Under the pieces are notes generated by a model. It saw only the letters and a program-made list of their open reading frames with translations. It had not been told where the DNA came from and searched no databases. Below are positions 16,079-23,979 of a stretch of DNA of 29,883 nucleotides, in pieces. Location: positions 1-29,883 of the forward strand of contig CALOEW010000058.1 of NCBI GenBank assembly GCA_942492445.1, in the 5' to 3' direction. The translations under genes and the position numbers were made by a program. Position 1 is the first letter of the stretch; each line of letters starts with the position of its first letter. The stretch comes from NORP240 sp942492445. GTDB taxonomy: Bacteria > Pseudomonadota > Gammaproteobacteria > Pseudomonadales > Pseudohongiellaceae.

Positions 16079-17131
16079 TTATTCCTGCTGCGCTACCTCT
16101 TCCTCCGTGCCCTCTTCACAGGTCATGCCTTCGATTTCTGCTTCGCAGTCCATCATGCCGTCACCGTCTGCGTCGCCAGGAAGCGCTTCAGAGGTGATGG
16201 TCAGACCGCGAATGTGGACCAGCCCAAGCAGGCCGTTGAACCAGTCGTCGAGGTTCAGGGGGTCACCGCCGGGAACAGTCAGTATCAGGCCGAGCTGGTA
16301 GGTGCCAGCGGGAATCTCGGAGGTGTCTACCACTGGAACTTCGAAGAGTTTACGGGAATTTTTTCCGTTCGCCGTTTCCCCGTCGCCCTCTTCGACAACC
16401 TCGCCGGGTGTGAGTGCTGATTGCTCGGAGCCGGTCGATTCAGATTCTTCTCCGGAATCCCTACTTCCTTCCTCGATTTCCTGATTCAGAGGCACCACCA
16501 CCGCAGGGGTGGGACCCGTGGGCTCCTCACCTTCTGCTGAGGCCGCGGGAGGTGAAAAGATTACCAGGAAGACATCGGCGAGGCCGTCACTGACAAGCTC
16601 TGCACCACGGGCAAAGTGGATGCCGATTTCGAGTGCTTCGCCGGTGTAGACAATGTCTCTGTTGGTAACGATCCGTGCCATCAATCCATCGGATGCGTTA
16701 CCCTGACCGTTGTTATTGGATTGGCCTTTCGCCTTTCCGGGAGGTGTTGTATCGCCCAATACGGAGTTTTTTCCGGCGCTGCCGCTTTTACCAGGTGAAG
16801 TGCTGCCCCCGTCCTCCGGCGTCGTGCCAGCCTCGGTATTGTCTCCTTCTTCTACCTGCTCCTCCGGCACTGCGTCTTCGTCCACTTGTTGCGCTAACAC
16901 CCACTCCTGTTTCTGGTTGTCCGACTCGACGCTTGAGTAGTCTATCGTGTTGCCGTTCAGACGATTTACCAGTCCAACTGACTTGCCATTGGAGTTTGCC
17001 AGTCCCGGTGGCTGGTCCGGTTTGCCCTTGCTCTTGCCATTGGCTGCCCAGCCGGTGCTGGCAGTCACCGCGCAGGTGACGGCAATTACCAGCGCTATCA
17101 ATAGCTTGAAATATTCTCTCGAGGTGTTCAC
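16079..17131 (-). CDS. Secreted acidic low-complexity protein with a TSP3-like calcium motif
   Basis: 350 residues using GTG 17131, which has gggag 8 bases upstream and leads straight into a signal peptide (KLLIALVIAVTCAVTASTGW, cut after WAA near residue 30). ATG 17170 would add a 13-residue hydrophilic head and is less likely. Residues 31-145 are Gly/Ser/Lys/Glu-rich and disordered-looking (PGKSGSAGKNS, GKAKGQSNNNGQG). Parts of a beta domain (about 150-215 and 260-315, e.g. VDTSEIPAGTYQLGLILTVP) are split by an acidic insert. The C-terminus has GDADGDGMMDCE, a thrombospondin type-3/EF-hand-like calcium loop, plus two Cys (329 and 338) that could form a disulfide. Function is unknown, possibly cell-surface or matrix. 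Confidence 0.65.
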   Translation of the reverse strand: MNTSREYFKLLIALVIAVTCAVTASTGWAANGKSKGKPDQPPGLANSNGKSVGLVNRLNGNTIDYSSVESDNQKQEWVLAQQVDEDAVPEEQVEEGDNTEAGTTPEDGGSTSPGKSGSAGKNSVLGDTTPPGKAKGQSNNNGQGNASDGLMARIVTNRDIVYTGEALEIGIHFARGAELVSDGLADVFLVIFSPPAASAEGEEPTGPTPAVVVPLNQEIEEGSRDSGEESESTGSEQSALTPGEVVEEGDGETANGKNSRKLFEVPVVDTSEIPAGTYQLGLILTVPGGDPLNLDDWFNGLLGLVHIRGLTITSEALPGDADGDGMMDCEAEIEGMTCEEGTEEEVAQQE

Positions 17132-17294
17132 TGATTGTTCTCCCTGTAACGTAGGTACCTCACCCGTCATCCTCTGACGAATTCCCGTAAAACAACAAGA
17201 AACTACCATGACCCAGGAGCTCAGAGTGTGAACTGCTTCATGGCCGTTCAACTTTCTGCTACCGGACCTGTACCAATTCGATGACCGGCATCGG

Positions 17295-17317
17295 CAGGAA
17301 CGGATTCCTGCTAGAAT
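17295..17317 (+). promoter_or_regulatory. Extended -10 promoter overlapping an inverted repeat
   Basis: tgctagaat (17309-17317) is a good extended -10 box, 36 bp before the dioxygenase start. Just upstream, caggaa-cgga-ttcctg (17295-17310) is a perfect 6-bp inverted repeat that overlaps it and could be an operator. No clear -35 is visible, as is usual for extended -10 promoters. Confidence 0.4.
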
Positions 17318-17352
17318 AGCGGCGCAAGTTTCAACTAGGGGACGCAAACACC

Positions 17353-18219
17353 ATGAGTCGGCCTGCCAGTGACTCCATTGCCGATACGGCGTCGCCACAA
17401 CCCGCAATGCGGGGCCTGAGTCCGTCGCAGGTGACTGAATTCCATGAGCGCGGGTTCCTGGTGGTGGATTTCGGGCTGGATGACGAACTGCTGGAACGAA
17501 TCAAAGCGAAAGTCTATCCGCTGTACCCGGAAGCGTTTCGCAACGATCTCACCGTGGGTGCCCGGGTTCAGGATGCCTGGCTGCAGGTTGACGAGGTGCG
17601 CCGGCTGGCGGCAGACAGGCGGGTATTGCATGCCTTGCAGCAATTGTACGGCCGACGCCCCCTGCCTTTTCAAACTCTGAATTTTCCGGTCGGCACATCT
17701 CAACTGGCCCACTCCGATACCATTCATTTCAATTCACTGCCCTCAGGGCTCATGGCTGGCGTCTGGGTGGCACTGGAGGATATGGATGAAAACAACGGTC
17801 CTCTGATCTACTACCCGGGCAGCCATAAATTACCTGAATACACCATGCAGGATTTCGGACTGGGGGCCGGCTATGCTTATTACAAGGCTTACGAACAGGC
17901 GATTCAGGGTGTCATCGCAGAGCGAAACCTGCAGCCCGAGTACGGAATTATCCGGAAGGGCGATGCGCTCATCTGGCACGCCAATCTGCTTCATGGGGGC
18001 GCAACTCGCCGGGATTTGTCCAGGAGCCGCCATTCTCAGGTGACGCATTACTATTTTGAGGGCTGTAGATACTTCACTCCGATGCTCAGCAGCGGAGAGA
18101 ATAACCATTACCGGGACCCGGTGTGGATTCCGGAAACCGCCGCTGAGGTGGACCGGATTCGCAGGGACCTTTCACCAGGCCTGCTACGTCGGGTAATACG
18201 CAAGCTGGTAAAGCGCTGA
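17353..18219 (+). CDS. Phytanoyl-CoA dioxygenase (PhyH) family oxygenase
   Basis: 288 residues, ATG 17353 with agggga upstream. It belongs to the Fe(II)/2-oxoglutarate oxygenases of the PhyH family (PF05721). The iron ligands are H120-S-D122 in LAHSDTIHFNSLP and a distal His in IWHANLLHGG (His214 most likely). A following Arg (RSRHSQVTHYY, about residue 225) would bind 2-oxoglutarate. GVWVALEDMDENNGPLIYYP with PGSHKLPEY is the typical core strand of the family. It has no signal peptide, so it should be cytoplasmic. The substrate is unknown, since members hydroxylate fatty acyl, sterol-like or small natural-product substrates. A GC hairpin (ggcggc-aatgg-gccgcc, 18234-18250) lies after the stop and may end transcription. 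Confidence 0.88.
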   Translation: MSRPASDSIADTASPQPAMRGLSPSQVTEFHERGFLVVDFGLDDELLERIKAKVYPLYPEAFRNDLTVGARVQDAWLQVDEVRRLAADRRVLHALQQLYGRRPLPFQTLNFPVGTSQLAHSDTIHFNSLPSGLMAGVWVALEDMDENNGPLIYYPGSHKLPEYTMQDFGLGAGYAYYKAYEQAIQGVIAERNLQPEYGIIRKGDALIWHANLLHGGATRRDLSRSRHSQVTHYYFEGCRYFTPMLSSGENNHYRDPVWIPETAAEVDRIRRDLSPGLLRRVIRKLVKR

Positions 18220-18287
18220 ACTGAACAGTTTCCGGCGGCAATGGGCCGCCATGGGGAACTCGAGTGAAGGCCGGTGCGTTGCGGGGC

Positions 18288-18773
18288 CTATTCCGAGGCC
18301 CCCTGGCCATTGTATGCGGCTTCCAGGGCGTCGATATCAAATTTGACCATGGTATTCATCGCCGCCATGACGCGCGAATTGCGTGCCCTGTCGTCGCTGG
18401 TGATGAGCTTGAAAAACCGGTTCGGTACGATCTGCCAGGCGACACCGTACCTGTCCTTGAGCCAGCCACAGGCCATTGAGGTTCCGCCTTCCAGTAAATT
18501 GTCCCAGTAGTAGTCGATTTCATTCTGATCGTCACACGATACTACCAGTGAAATGGCTTCGTTGAATTGGAAGGCGGGTCCTCCATTCATGGCAGTCATT
18601 TCATTGCCGTTCAATTTGAATCCGATGGTGAGAACACTGCCCGTTCTGCCGGGACCCGCCTCATCATAATAACTGGTGTGGGTAATCCTGGAGTCGGGGA
18701 AAATGCCGGTGTAGAACGCGACGGCATCCTCGGCGTTGTCGTTGAACCAGAGAAAGGGGGTTATGTTTTTCAT
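18288..18773 (-). CDS. VOC-superfamily protein, PhnB/3-dmu-9_3-mt type
   Basis: 161 residues. ATG 18773 has aaggcaggt upstream. The family start KNITPFLWFNDNAEDAVAFY is followed by GSVLTIGFKLNGNEMTAMNG and FNEAISLVVSCDDQNEIDYY. CGWLKDRYGVAWQIVPNRFF is the hallmark of the PF06983 group. These proteins have the fold of glyoxalase and bleomycin-resistance proteins. Most have no known reaction, and the database name (demethylubiquinone methyltransferase-like) is misleading. It is followed upstream on the same strand by a second VOC gene with a 19-bp gap, so the two form a likely operon. Confidence 0.85.
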   Translation of the reverse strand: MKNITPFLWFNDNAEDAVAFYTGIFPDSRITHTSYYDEAGPGRTGSVLTIGFKLNGNEMTAMNGGPAFQFNEAISLVVSCDDQNEIDYYWDNLLEGGTSMACGWLKDRYGVAWQIVPNRFFKLITSDDRARNSRVMAAMNTMVKFDIDALEAAYNGQGASE

Positions 18774-18792
18774 TATTACCTGCCTTTTGGAG

Positions 18793-19164
18793 TCAGCGGG
18801 TTGAGTGGAGACCGATCATATTGCCGTCCGGGTCCAGCGCCAGGGCGATGTAGCCGTATTGGCCGATGGACATTTTTTCTCTTTCCAGCCTGCCTCCGAA
18901 CTCTTCTGCCCGGGCGGATTCCACGGCGCAGTCTTCGCAACTGAAGTAGACGATCGTGCTGTTGATGCCGGGTGCTTTGTCAGGGTATCGGACCAGGGCG
19001 CCACCACTGCCGTGGGCGTGGGAATTCTGTGGGAATGACCACATTTCCAGGCCAGGGTTCTCCAGACGCTCCAGCTTCACCTGCAGCACACCTTCGTAAA
19101 ACACCCTAGCTTTTTCCATATCCTGCACGTAGATTTCAAACCAGTTGACCGGATTGTCTGCCAT
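18793..19164 (-). CDS. VOC-superfamily (glyoxalase-like) protein
   Basis: 123 residues. ATG 19164 has agaggt 8 bases upstream. It is one VOC domain: NPVNWFEIYVQDMEKARVFY at the start, then GGALVRYPDKAPGINSTIVY, and REKMSIGQYGYIALALDPDG followed by NMIGLHS at the end, the usual metal-ligand Glu/His strand positions of the fold. The reaction is unknown. It is the first gene of a two-gene unit with the PhnB-like gene. The 241 bp upstream, towards the imuB stop codon, contains no gene. Confidence 0.82.
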   Translation of the reverse strand: MADNPVNWFEIYVQDMEKARVFYEGVLQVKLERLENPGLEMWSFPQNSHAHGSGGALVRYPDKAPGINSTIVYFSCEDCAVESARAEEFGGRLEREKMSIGQYGYIALALDPDGNMIGLHSTR

Positions 19165-19405
19165 CGGGGTACCTCTTCGGTTGTTATCCTGTTGTCACGC
19201 AGCATTGGCCAGGGCGCTGTACTCCAGTGATGTCCATGCCTCATCAATGCGCTTTCGGGGTAGTTTGCGGGCTGCTCGCCCCCGTGCATTGTAATCCCTG
19301 GCGCTCGGCAAATCTTGTCACAGTTTGCCTGGCCGTTCGGATTGGTACCTGATTGCTTCCCGGGGCAGTTGAGATTTTCCGTTGTCGCTATGCAGCGGGT
19401 GGCCC

Positions 19406-20857
19406 TCAGGCAAAAATCCCGTGCAGGTACCAGTTTCGTCCACCGGTTTTTTCCCGGTATATCCACAGGCGGCTGCCACTTTCCTCCCTGGCTACGTAAT
19501 AGTCCCGGCGCACATCGGTGCCCGACCACCAGCGGGTTTCGATCCGCTCGGGGCCGCTGATAATACTGACAGGCCGGCGGTGGTAAAGCCGGCCTCCTTT
19601 TATCCTGAGTGGCTGGGGGGTGGGCAGCAGCCAGAAGGGACGCGGGTTCCCGGGGGTCTGTCTGCAGCCGGCAGAGCGGCTGTCGTGCAGCGGGTCCAAC
19701 TGCAGGGTGGCATATTCAGGGCAGTGTTCGGCCACGTTGCCAATCCTGTGGATGTGCCGCTCTCCGAGGCGGGCCTGCAGCTGTTCCAGCAACAGATCGA
19801 GGCTGTCACCCCGGGAATCGGCCTGGCTGGGTCTGTCGTATTTTCCCTCAGGCAGGAGCTGGCCGGATTCTCCCGGGTGAGCATCGAAACGTTCCACCCG
19901 CATCCTTACTGTAACCACCGGCGCCGGTACACTGAGGTTGTCCAGGTGGATCTGCAGCAGCTGCAGCAGCTGCTGCTGACAACGGCTGGGCTGACGCAAC
20001 CCCAGGGTTACCCGGGTATCGGCCTGTCTTTCGTGGACCAGTGAGAGCACGAGCCGGCTGGCACTGAGATCCCGACGCCGCAGGAAATCCACCAGCTGGG
20101 CGAGGAATTCCTCCACCACGGGTAACAGCAGGCTGCTGTTCTCCACCTCGCAGGGCAGGTCATAGCTGCAGCTGAAAGCCGGGGGCGGCTGATAATACCG
20201 CTGTGGCTCGGGCCGTTTGCCCACGGCCTTATGCAACTGGTCGATGAATTCGCTGCCGAAACGTTTGCGTAACCCCTCATCAGGCAGGCGCCACAGATCG
20301 CGCAGGTGCCTCACCCCCATGTTGTACAGGCGTCGGCGTTGCTCCCGGCTCAACTCCAGCACATCGGTAGAAAGTCTGCCCAGGGCGGAGCGCAGGTTAT
20401 CCCGGCGGTAGACCAGCTGGTTGTGGCCGCCCCGTGCCAGCAGCAGGGTGCCGGTCACGGTGGGAGCGGCGGCATAGTGAAACTGCTCTGGAAGTTGCCA
20501 GTTCCGCAGCCTCCGGCTTACCCGGGGCGCGAGGGTTTCATGCAGTTTATCGATGCCGCCGAAATACCGCAGGCTGCTGCGGATTTCAAACACCAGTGAA
20601 CAGGGATGGAAGCTGACCCTGGAGCTGACCCCGGTGGCCAGCACCGCCAGCTGTTCGAGCCGTTGTTGCTGCAGCCGCTCCGGGAGTTCCGCAAGCTGGG
20701 GAAGGTGCAGGGCATACCAGAGGCTGCGTGACGGGTTCCGCTGCGCTTTTTCCGGGAGTGGCACCATGGCCCTGCCGGGCATCCGGACTACCTGTCCCCT
20801 GGTGGCGGCTTCAGGGGCGGTTAAAGGCAACGGCAGGGTGAGTTCAGGCTTTTTCAT
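19406..20857 (-). CDS. imuB: ImuB, inactive Y-family polymerase-like mutasome subunit
   Basis: 483 residues. It is a Y-family polymerase relative: LWYALHLPQLAELPERLQQQ stands where active enzymes have the first catalytic Asp, which is absent, as is normal for ImuB. SLVFEIRSSLRYFGGIDKLH and the helix-hairpin region (LYNMGVRHLRDLWRLPDEGL) follow. The C-terminus ends in RNWYLHGIFA, matching the conserved ImuB ending (WYLHGLF). ImuB bridges DnaE2, ImuA and the sliding clamp. Its start overlaps the imuA stop by 14 bp, which suggests translational coupling. The usual clamp-binding QLxL[FW] is not obvious; GQLLPEGKYD stands near the expected place. Confidence 0.93.
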   Translation of the reverse strand: MKKPELTLPLPLTAPEAATRGQVVRMPGRAMVPLPEKAQRNPSRSLWYALHLPQLAELPERLQQQRLEQLAVLATGVSSRVSFHPCSLVFEIRSSLRYFGGIDKLHETLAPRVSRRLRNWQLPEQFHYAAAPTVTGTLLLARGGHNQLVYRRDNLRSALGRLSTDVLELSREQRRRLYNMGVRHLRDLWRLPDEGLRKRFGSEFIDQLHKAVGKRPEPQRYYQPPPAFSCSYDLPCEVENSSLLLPVVEEFLAQLVDFLRRRDLSASRLVLSLVHERQADTRVTLGLRQPSRCQQQLLQLLQIHLDNLSVPAPVVTVRMRVERFDAHPGESGQLLPEGKYDRPSQADSRGDSLDLLLEQLQARLGERHIHRIGNVAEHCPEYATLQLDPLHDSRSAGCRQTPGNPRPFWLLPTPQPLRIKGGRLYHRRPVSIISGPERIETRWWSGTDVRRDYYVAREESGSRLWIYREKTGGRNWYLHGIFA

Positions 20858-21626
20858 CGGGCTCCCTGCCCGCGGTGAGCGGAAACAGCAGGTCTTCCTG
20901 ATAAAGGTTCACCTGCGCCGACAGCGGCCGGAAGCTGCCTCGTGCCCTGAGCACGATGACTTCTGTAGGAGGCACGGTGCCCTGGGTGTTTCTGCGGGAC
21001 AGCCGGCGGGCAGGCCGGGATTCTTCCAGCTTCAGTCGCAGGGAAGGCTGTGAGTCCTTACTTGCTCTGTGCTGAAAAAGCACACCCAGGGTTCCGCCGG
21101 CCTCAGCTGCCAGTTGCAGACGGCGCACCACCTTGCCGGGCAGCCAGTTCTGCCAGGCCAGCACCAGGCCGCAGCCTGCTGCCTGCAGCGCCTTTTCCAT
21201 GCTCCACAGCGCGTCTTTGCAGGAGATCTCCAGATTGATTACCAGCACCTGCCGGGGATCAATGCCGGCCTGCAACAGAGCTGGACTGTTCAGCAGGTAG
21301 GGTGGTGAGATCCACAGTATCCACTTCCCTTCGCCCACTACCTGACGCATCAGCGGAACCAGCAGTTGCAGCTCTCCCATTCCCCACTGGGGAGTGATGA
21401 TTTCCACAAGGGCATTACGGGGCCAGCCACGGCCTGGCAGGATACCGTCCAGTTGCGGGTAACCGGTGGGTTGCCCGTGATCGCCTCGACCAGCCATGTC
21501 ACAGCCGCGCCACAGGGCCGGATTGCGTGATAGCAGTGCCCTTATGGCGTCATCGTCAGAAGCCCCGGAAGGCGCTGCCTCCCGGGCTTTTTTCTGGTTC
21601 CTGAAGAGCTTGGCCGTGGTTGTCAT
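20844..21626 (-). CDS. imuA: ImuA, RecA-like mutasome accessory protein
   Basis: 260 residues from ATG 21626. The frame runs back to 21722, but that part contains the promoter and LexA box, so the internal ATG must be the real start. Typical features of ImuA (SulA/RecA-like, Walker A lost) are ALWRGCDMAGRGDHGQPTGY, then PQLDGILPGRGWPRNALVEI, then GMGELQLLVPLMRQVVGEGK, and WILWISPPYLLNSPALLQAG. The late segment GTLGVLFQHRASKDSQPSLR with LRLKLE is also standard. ImuA works with ImuB and DnaE2 in SOS mutagenesis. It is the first gene of the imuAB operon. Confidence 0.92.
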   Translation of the reverse strand: MTTTAKLFRNQKKAREAAPSGASDDDAIRALLSRNPALWRGCDMAGRGDHGQPTGYPQLDGILPGRGWPRNALVEIITPQWGMGELQLLVPLMRQVVGEGKWILWISPPYLLNSPALLQAGIDPRQVLVINLEISCKDALWSMEKALQAAGCGLVLAWQNWLPGKVVRRLQLAAEAGGTLGVLFQHRASKDSQPSLRLKLEESRPARRLSRRNTQGTVPPTEVIVLRARGSFRPLSAQVNLYQEDLLFPLTAGREPDEKA

Positions 21627-21670
21627 CGGGGTTGGGGAGCCTGTCTGTTGCCGGCCTTTCCTGGGTTTTG

Positions 21671-21715
21671 CTGTATATTTATACAGTATTATAACCAGGA
21701 AAATTCCCCGGGCAA
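21671..21715 (-). promoter_or_regulatory. SOS promoter with LexA box for imuA-imuB
   Basis: On the minus strand TTGCCC (21715-21710), a 16-bp spacer and a perfect TATAAT (21693-21688) lead directly into ACTGTATAAATATACAGC. The core CTGTATAAATATACAG at 21686-21671 is a fully standard LexA site lying over the start point. It is 45 bp upstream of the imuA ATG. Confidence 0.88.
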
Positions 21716-21875
21716 TAGCCATGATGATTAATTCCGCTCCCGGGCAGAAGTAATTTCCTGATTTCCCTCGAATATTAAAGGATTATGACAAAACGCCGCT
21801 AAACCCTGTGTCGGAGGAATCGATCCGGCCGGAGTGGTCTTCCGAAGTTAACAACAAACCATCTGGAGTGGGGAA

Positions 21876-21968
21876 ATGGGTAAAAAACCGGATATGGTGA
21901 TCGTGGTAATCACTCTGTTTGCAGTTAGCGTGCTTGCCAGCAGTGTTGCGCAAAGCGCGCTGTTCTGA
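21876..21968 (+). CDS. 30-residue single-helix membrane peptide
   Basis: ATG 21876 is preceded by ggag and gggga. The frame is MGKKPDMVIVVITLFAVSVL and then ASSVAQSALF. A basic N-terminus is followed by one helix of about 19 hydrophobic residues, so it should sit in the inner membrane. I have an impression of similar tiny proteins (MxKKPDxxIV...) in marine gammaproteobacteria but cannot name a family. It is transcribed divergently from imuA, with about 250 bp between the two starts, and converges with fau. It is too short for normal gene calling. Confidence 0.55.
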   Translation: MGKKPDMVIVVITLFAVSVLASSVAQSALF

Positions 21969-22045
21969 ATCTGTCAGTCACCTCCCTGTTTCGAAGACCT
22001 GATCGTTCAGGGCGGCGGACCATTCAGGCAACCCGGCACAAAGTT

Positions 22046-22657
22046 TCAACGCAGCTGCGGGGAGTTGTCACGCCAGTAGGTTGTCGACTCGGTAACGACA
22101 GCATCCAGCGGCACGTCCCACAACCGGACCGGAATACTGTCTGTTTTCTGTAGTTCGTAGGCAAGGCCCACCAACCTGGGCCGCCGAAAACCCAGCCTTT
22201 GCCGATAGGCGAAAGTCCGGTCGTAAAAGCCCTTGCCCATTCCCATGCGGTTACACATTTCGTCGAATCCCACCAGCGGAACCAGAACCAGGTCCAGGGA
22301 ATAGGCTGCAACCAGGCGTCTGAGCGGCAGACCAGGCTCCAGAATTCCCCAGCGATTGGGTACCAGCTCATCCTCCTGGCGAAAGGCTGCAAAGCAGACC
22401 CGGTCGGGGCGGTGCGCGCTGAGCACCGGCAGGTAACAATGTTTGCCCATCTGCCAGGCTCGCAGCAGGATGGCGAGGGGATCGACTTCTCCATCGTTGG
22501 CGACATAAAAAGCAATGCGGCTGGCCCGATGGAAAAAAGCCTGGGTGACAACCTGGTGAAATACCTGAATTGCCTTGTCGCGTTGCTCGGCAACGGGCAG
22601 TGACCGGCGTTGGAGGCGGAGCTGCTTACGTAGTCGCGTGGGTTCAGAATCAACCAT
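22046..22657 (-). CDS. fau: 5-formyltetrahydrofolate cyclo-ligase
   Basis: 203 residues from ATG 22657. The frame is open further up to 22819, but that stretch is the 6S RNA gene, so it is excluded. The enzyme converts 5-formyl-THF to 5,10-methenyl-THF with ATP. Seen: an N-terminal RLRKQLRLQRRSLPVAEQRD helix, DGEVDPLAILLRAWQMGKHC in the substrate region, LVLVPLVGFDEMCNRMGMGK and then GFYDRTF, which is the conserved nucleotide/folate loop (GxGxGYYDR). It follows zapA and ssrS on the same strand, the classical gammaproteobacterial order. Confidence 0.92.
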   Translation of the reverse strand: MVDSEPTRLRKQLRLQRRSLPVAEQRDKAIQVFHQVVTQAFFHRASRIAFYVANDGEVDPLAILLRAWQMGKHCYLPVLSAHRPDRVCFAAFRQEDELVPNRWGILEPGLPLRRLVAAYSLDLVLVPLVGFDEMCNRMGMGKGFYDRTFAYRQRLGFRRPRLVGLAYELQKTDSIPVRLWDVPLDAVVTESTTYWRDNSPQLR

Positions 22658-22717
22658 GAAAGCAGGAACAGAAAAAACGCTTCGGACTGAGACGCGCCCG
22701 CAGCAGAGGTTTGATAG

Positions 22718-22900
22718 AGGAAAGTTCCCCAAAACACCGCTATCAAATTTGCCCTGAACCGAAAGGTTCAGGTGGTGGCTCCCGCGACGCATAAGGCTTT
22801 CCGTCTTGCGGACATGCACAACAGCATCTGTCGGGTTGCCTCCGGTATTACAGATATCGGCTCAAGAACATGTTTGATTGGCAAATGTTCCAGGAAACTC
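22718..22900 (-). ncRNA. ssrS: 6S RNA
   Basis: It lies between zapA and fau on their strand, where ssrS is found in most gammaproteobacteria. On the minus strand the sequence contains TTGAGCCGATAT near the 5' side, a central region with GCATGTCCGCAAGACGGAAA and GCCTTATG, and the 3' hairpin CCTGAACCTTTCGGTTCAGG. All are recognisable 6S landmarks. The two ends (about 22900-22873 and 22745-22718) can pair: GTTTCC with GGGGAAC and AATCAAA with TTTGAT. A length of about 183 nt is normal. 6S RNA binds sigma70 polymerase as an open-promoter mimic in stationary phase. The exact ends are estimated. Confidence 0.85.
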
Positions 22901-22908
22901 TGATGAGT

Positions 22909-22938
22909 AGTATAGCCGCCTGTTGATGCTGATGCCAG
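22909..22938 (-). promoter_or_regulatory. Promoter of 6S RNA
   Basis: On the minus strand CTGGCA (22938-22933) and TATACT (22914-22909) are spaced by 18 bp. The predicted start point, 22900-22902, agrees with the 5' end deduced from the RNA structure. Confidence 0.55.
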
Positions 22939-23054
22939 TTGCCTGAATCAGCACAGAAGTCGGGGTGTTAACCGCGTTCTCTGACGCAGTCCTGAAATTT
23001 CGGCAGGACAGCACCGCCAGGCCCGGGCCGGGCAGGCTCGTTGAAAAGCGGGGA

Positions 23055-23369
23055 TTACATTTCCAGCTGGCGGCTTCGTTGCAGGGCGTGGTCGATTTTT
23101 TCTTCAAGTTTGCCCAGTTGCTCGGCGTTGACGCGACGGGTTTCGTTTATCAGGCGATTCTTCTGCAGCAGTTCGTAGGTGATGTTCAAAGCAGCCATCA
23201 CCGCCACTTTTTCACTGCCGTGAATATTGCCCCGATCCTTGACCTTGCGCATGCTTTCGTCCAGATAACGGGCCGATTTCATCAGCGCCTCCTGATCAGA
23301 GGGTGGGCAGTTGATGTGATATTCCTTGTCGAGAATCCGTACCTGTACAGACGTGCTTTTTTCAGACAT
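23055..23369 (-). CDS. zapA: Cell division protein ZapA
   Basis: 104 residues from ATG 23369. A GTG three codons upstream (23378) is also possible. ZapA crosslinks FtsZ filaments at the division septum as a tetramer. The globular head VQVRILDKEYHINCPPSDQE with ALMKSARYLDESMRKVKDRG is standard. A helix with KVAVMAALNITYELL and a C-terminal coiled coil (EEKIDHALQRSRQLEM) follow. The usual length is 100-110 residues. It is upstream of ssrS and fau on the same strand. Confidence 0.92.
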   Translation of the reverse strand: MSEKSTSVQVRILDKEYHINCPPSDQEALMKSARYLDESMRKVKDRGNIHGSEKVAVMAALNITYELLQKNRLINETRRVNAEQLGKLEEKIDHALQRSRQLEM

Positions 23370-23549
23370 GAAGGTCACCCGCGGTTGGTGTTTTTCTGTT
23401 ATTCGTTGTGTCGACGACTATTGTATACCGAACCGGGTATCTCTCAATACTCAGGGTATTGCGGATCAATGTGCCGTGTGTGCCGGTCCGGCCGGTGCCA
23501 GATTGCCCGGGAGGGCTGGACTCAGGGGAAAACCTGCAGGGGCGGTGAA

Positions 23550-23759
23550 CTACCGGGATTCCTCCAGGGCTTTGAGGCGGGCCAGGATCGCTTCCAGCCG
23601 GGTCTTGGTAACCTTGTTTTTTTCCAGAAGCTCCCTTCGCTCACTGTGCCAGTTCTCTTCATTGGCTCTAAGTAGCTGATTTTCCTGCTTCATTTCCACG
23701 CACAGGGAGATCAGGGATTCCACCTTCCCGTTCAGGGTTTGAAACTTGTCTTCGCTCAT
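23550..23759 (-). CDS. Coiled-coil protein of TIGR02449 type (ZapB-like)
   Basis: 69 residues from ATG 23759. It is nearly all helix with heptads: FQTLNGKVESLISLCVEMKQ, ENQLLRANEENWHSERRELL, then EKNKVTKTRLEAILARLKAL. This matches the TIGR02449 family, which in gammaproteobacteria almost always sits next to zapA and resembles the division factor ZapB. A direct role in division is inferred from neighbourhood only. It is first in the group with zapA, 180 bp downstream. Confidence 0.82.
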   Translation of the reverse strand: MSEDKFQTLNGKVESLISLCVEMKQENQLLRANEENWHSERRELLEKNKVTKTRLEAILARLKALEESR

Positions 23760-23979
23760 TACTCGAATCCATGAATTTGGGTTAAATTCCAATAACAGCA
23801 ACAGGTTATCTGGATTTGTTTAAGTGCAGCGTAACTATAGTGGGGAGGTCAAGGGGGGTCAATGACCCAATTCGCAAAAATAACAACCGATCAGGTGGAC
23901 CTGCCAGAATGTTATGCCTATGCTAGGGCCGTCTCGCCGGTTCTGCCGGTTTGTTCCCTGACTGTTCCCCGAGAGGCTT

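Noticed and set aside
22658..22819. N-terminal extension of the fau frame
   Set aside because: The extension is the 6S RNA sequence read as protein. Family alignment begins at ATG 22657.
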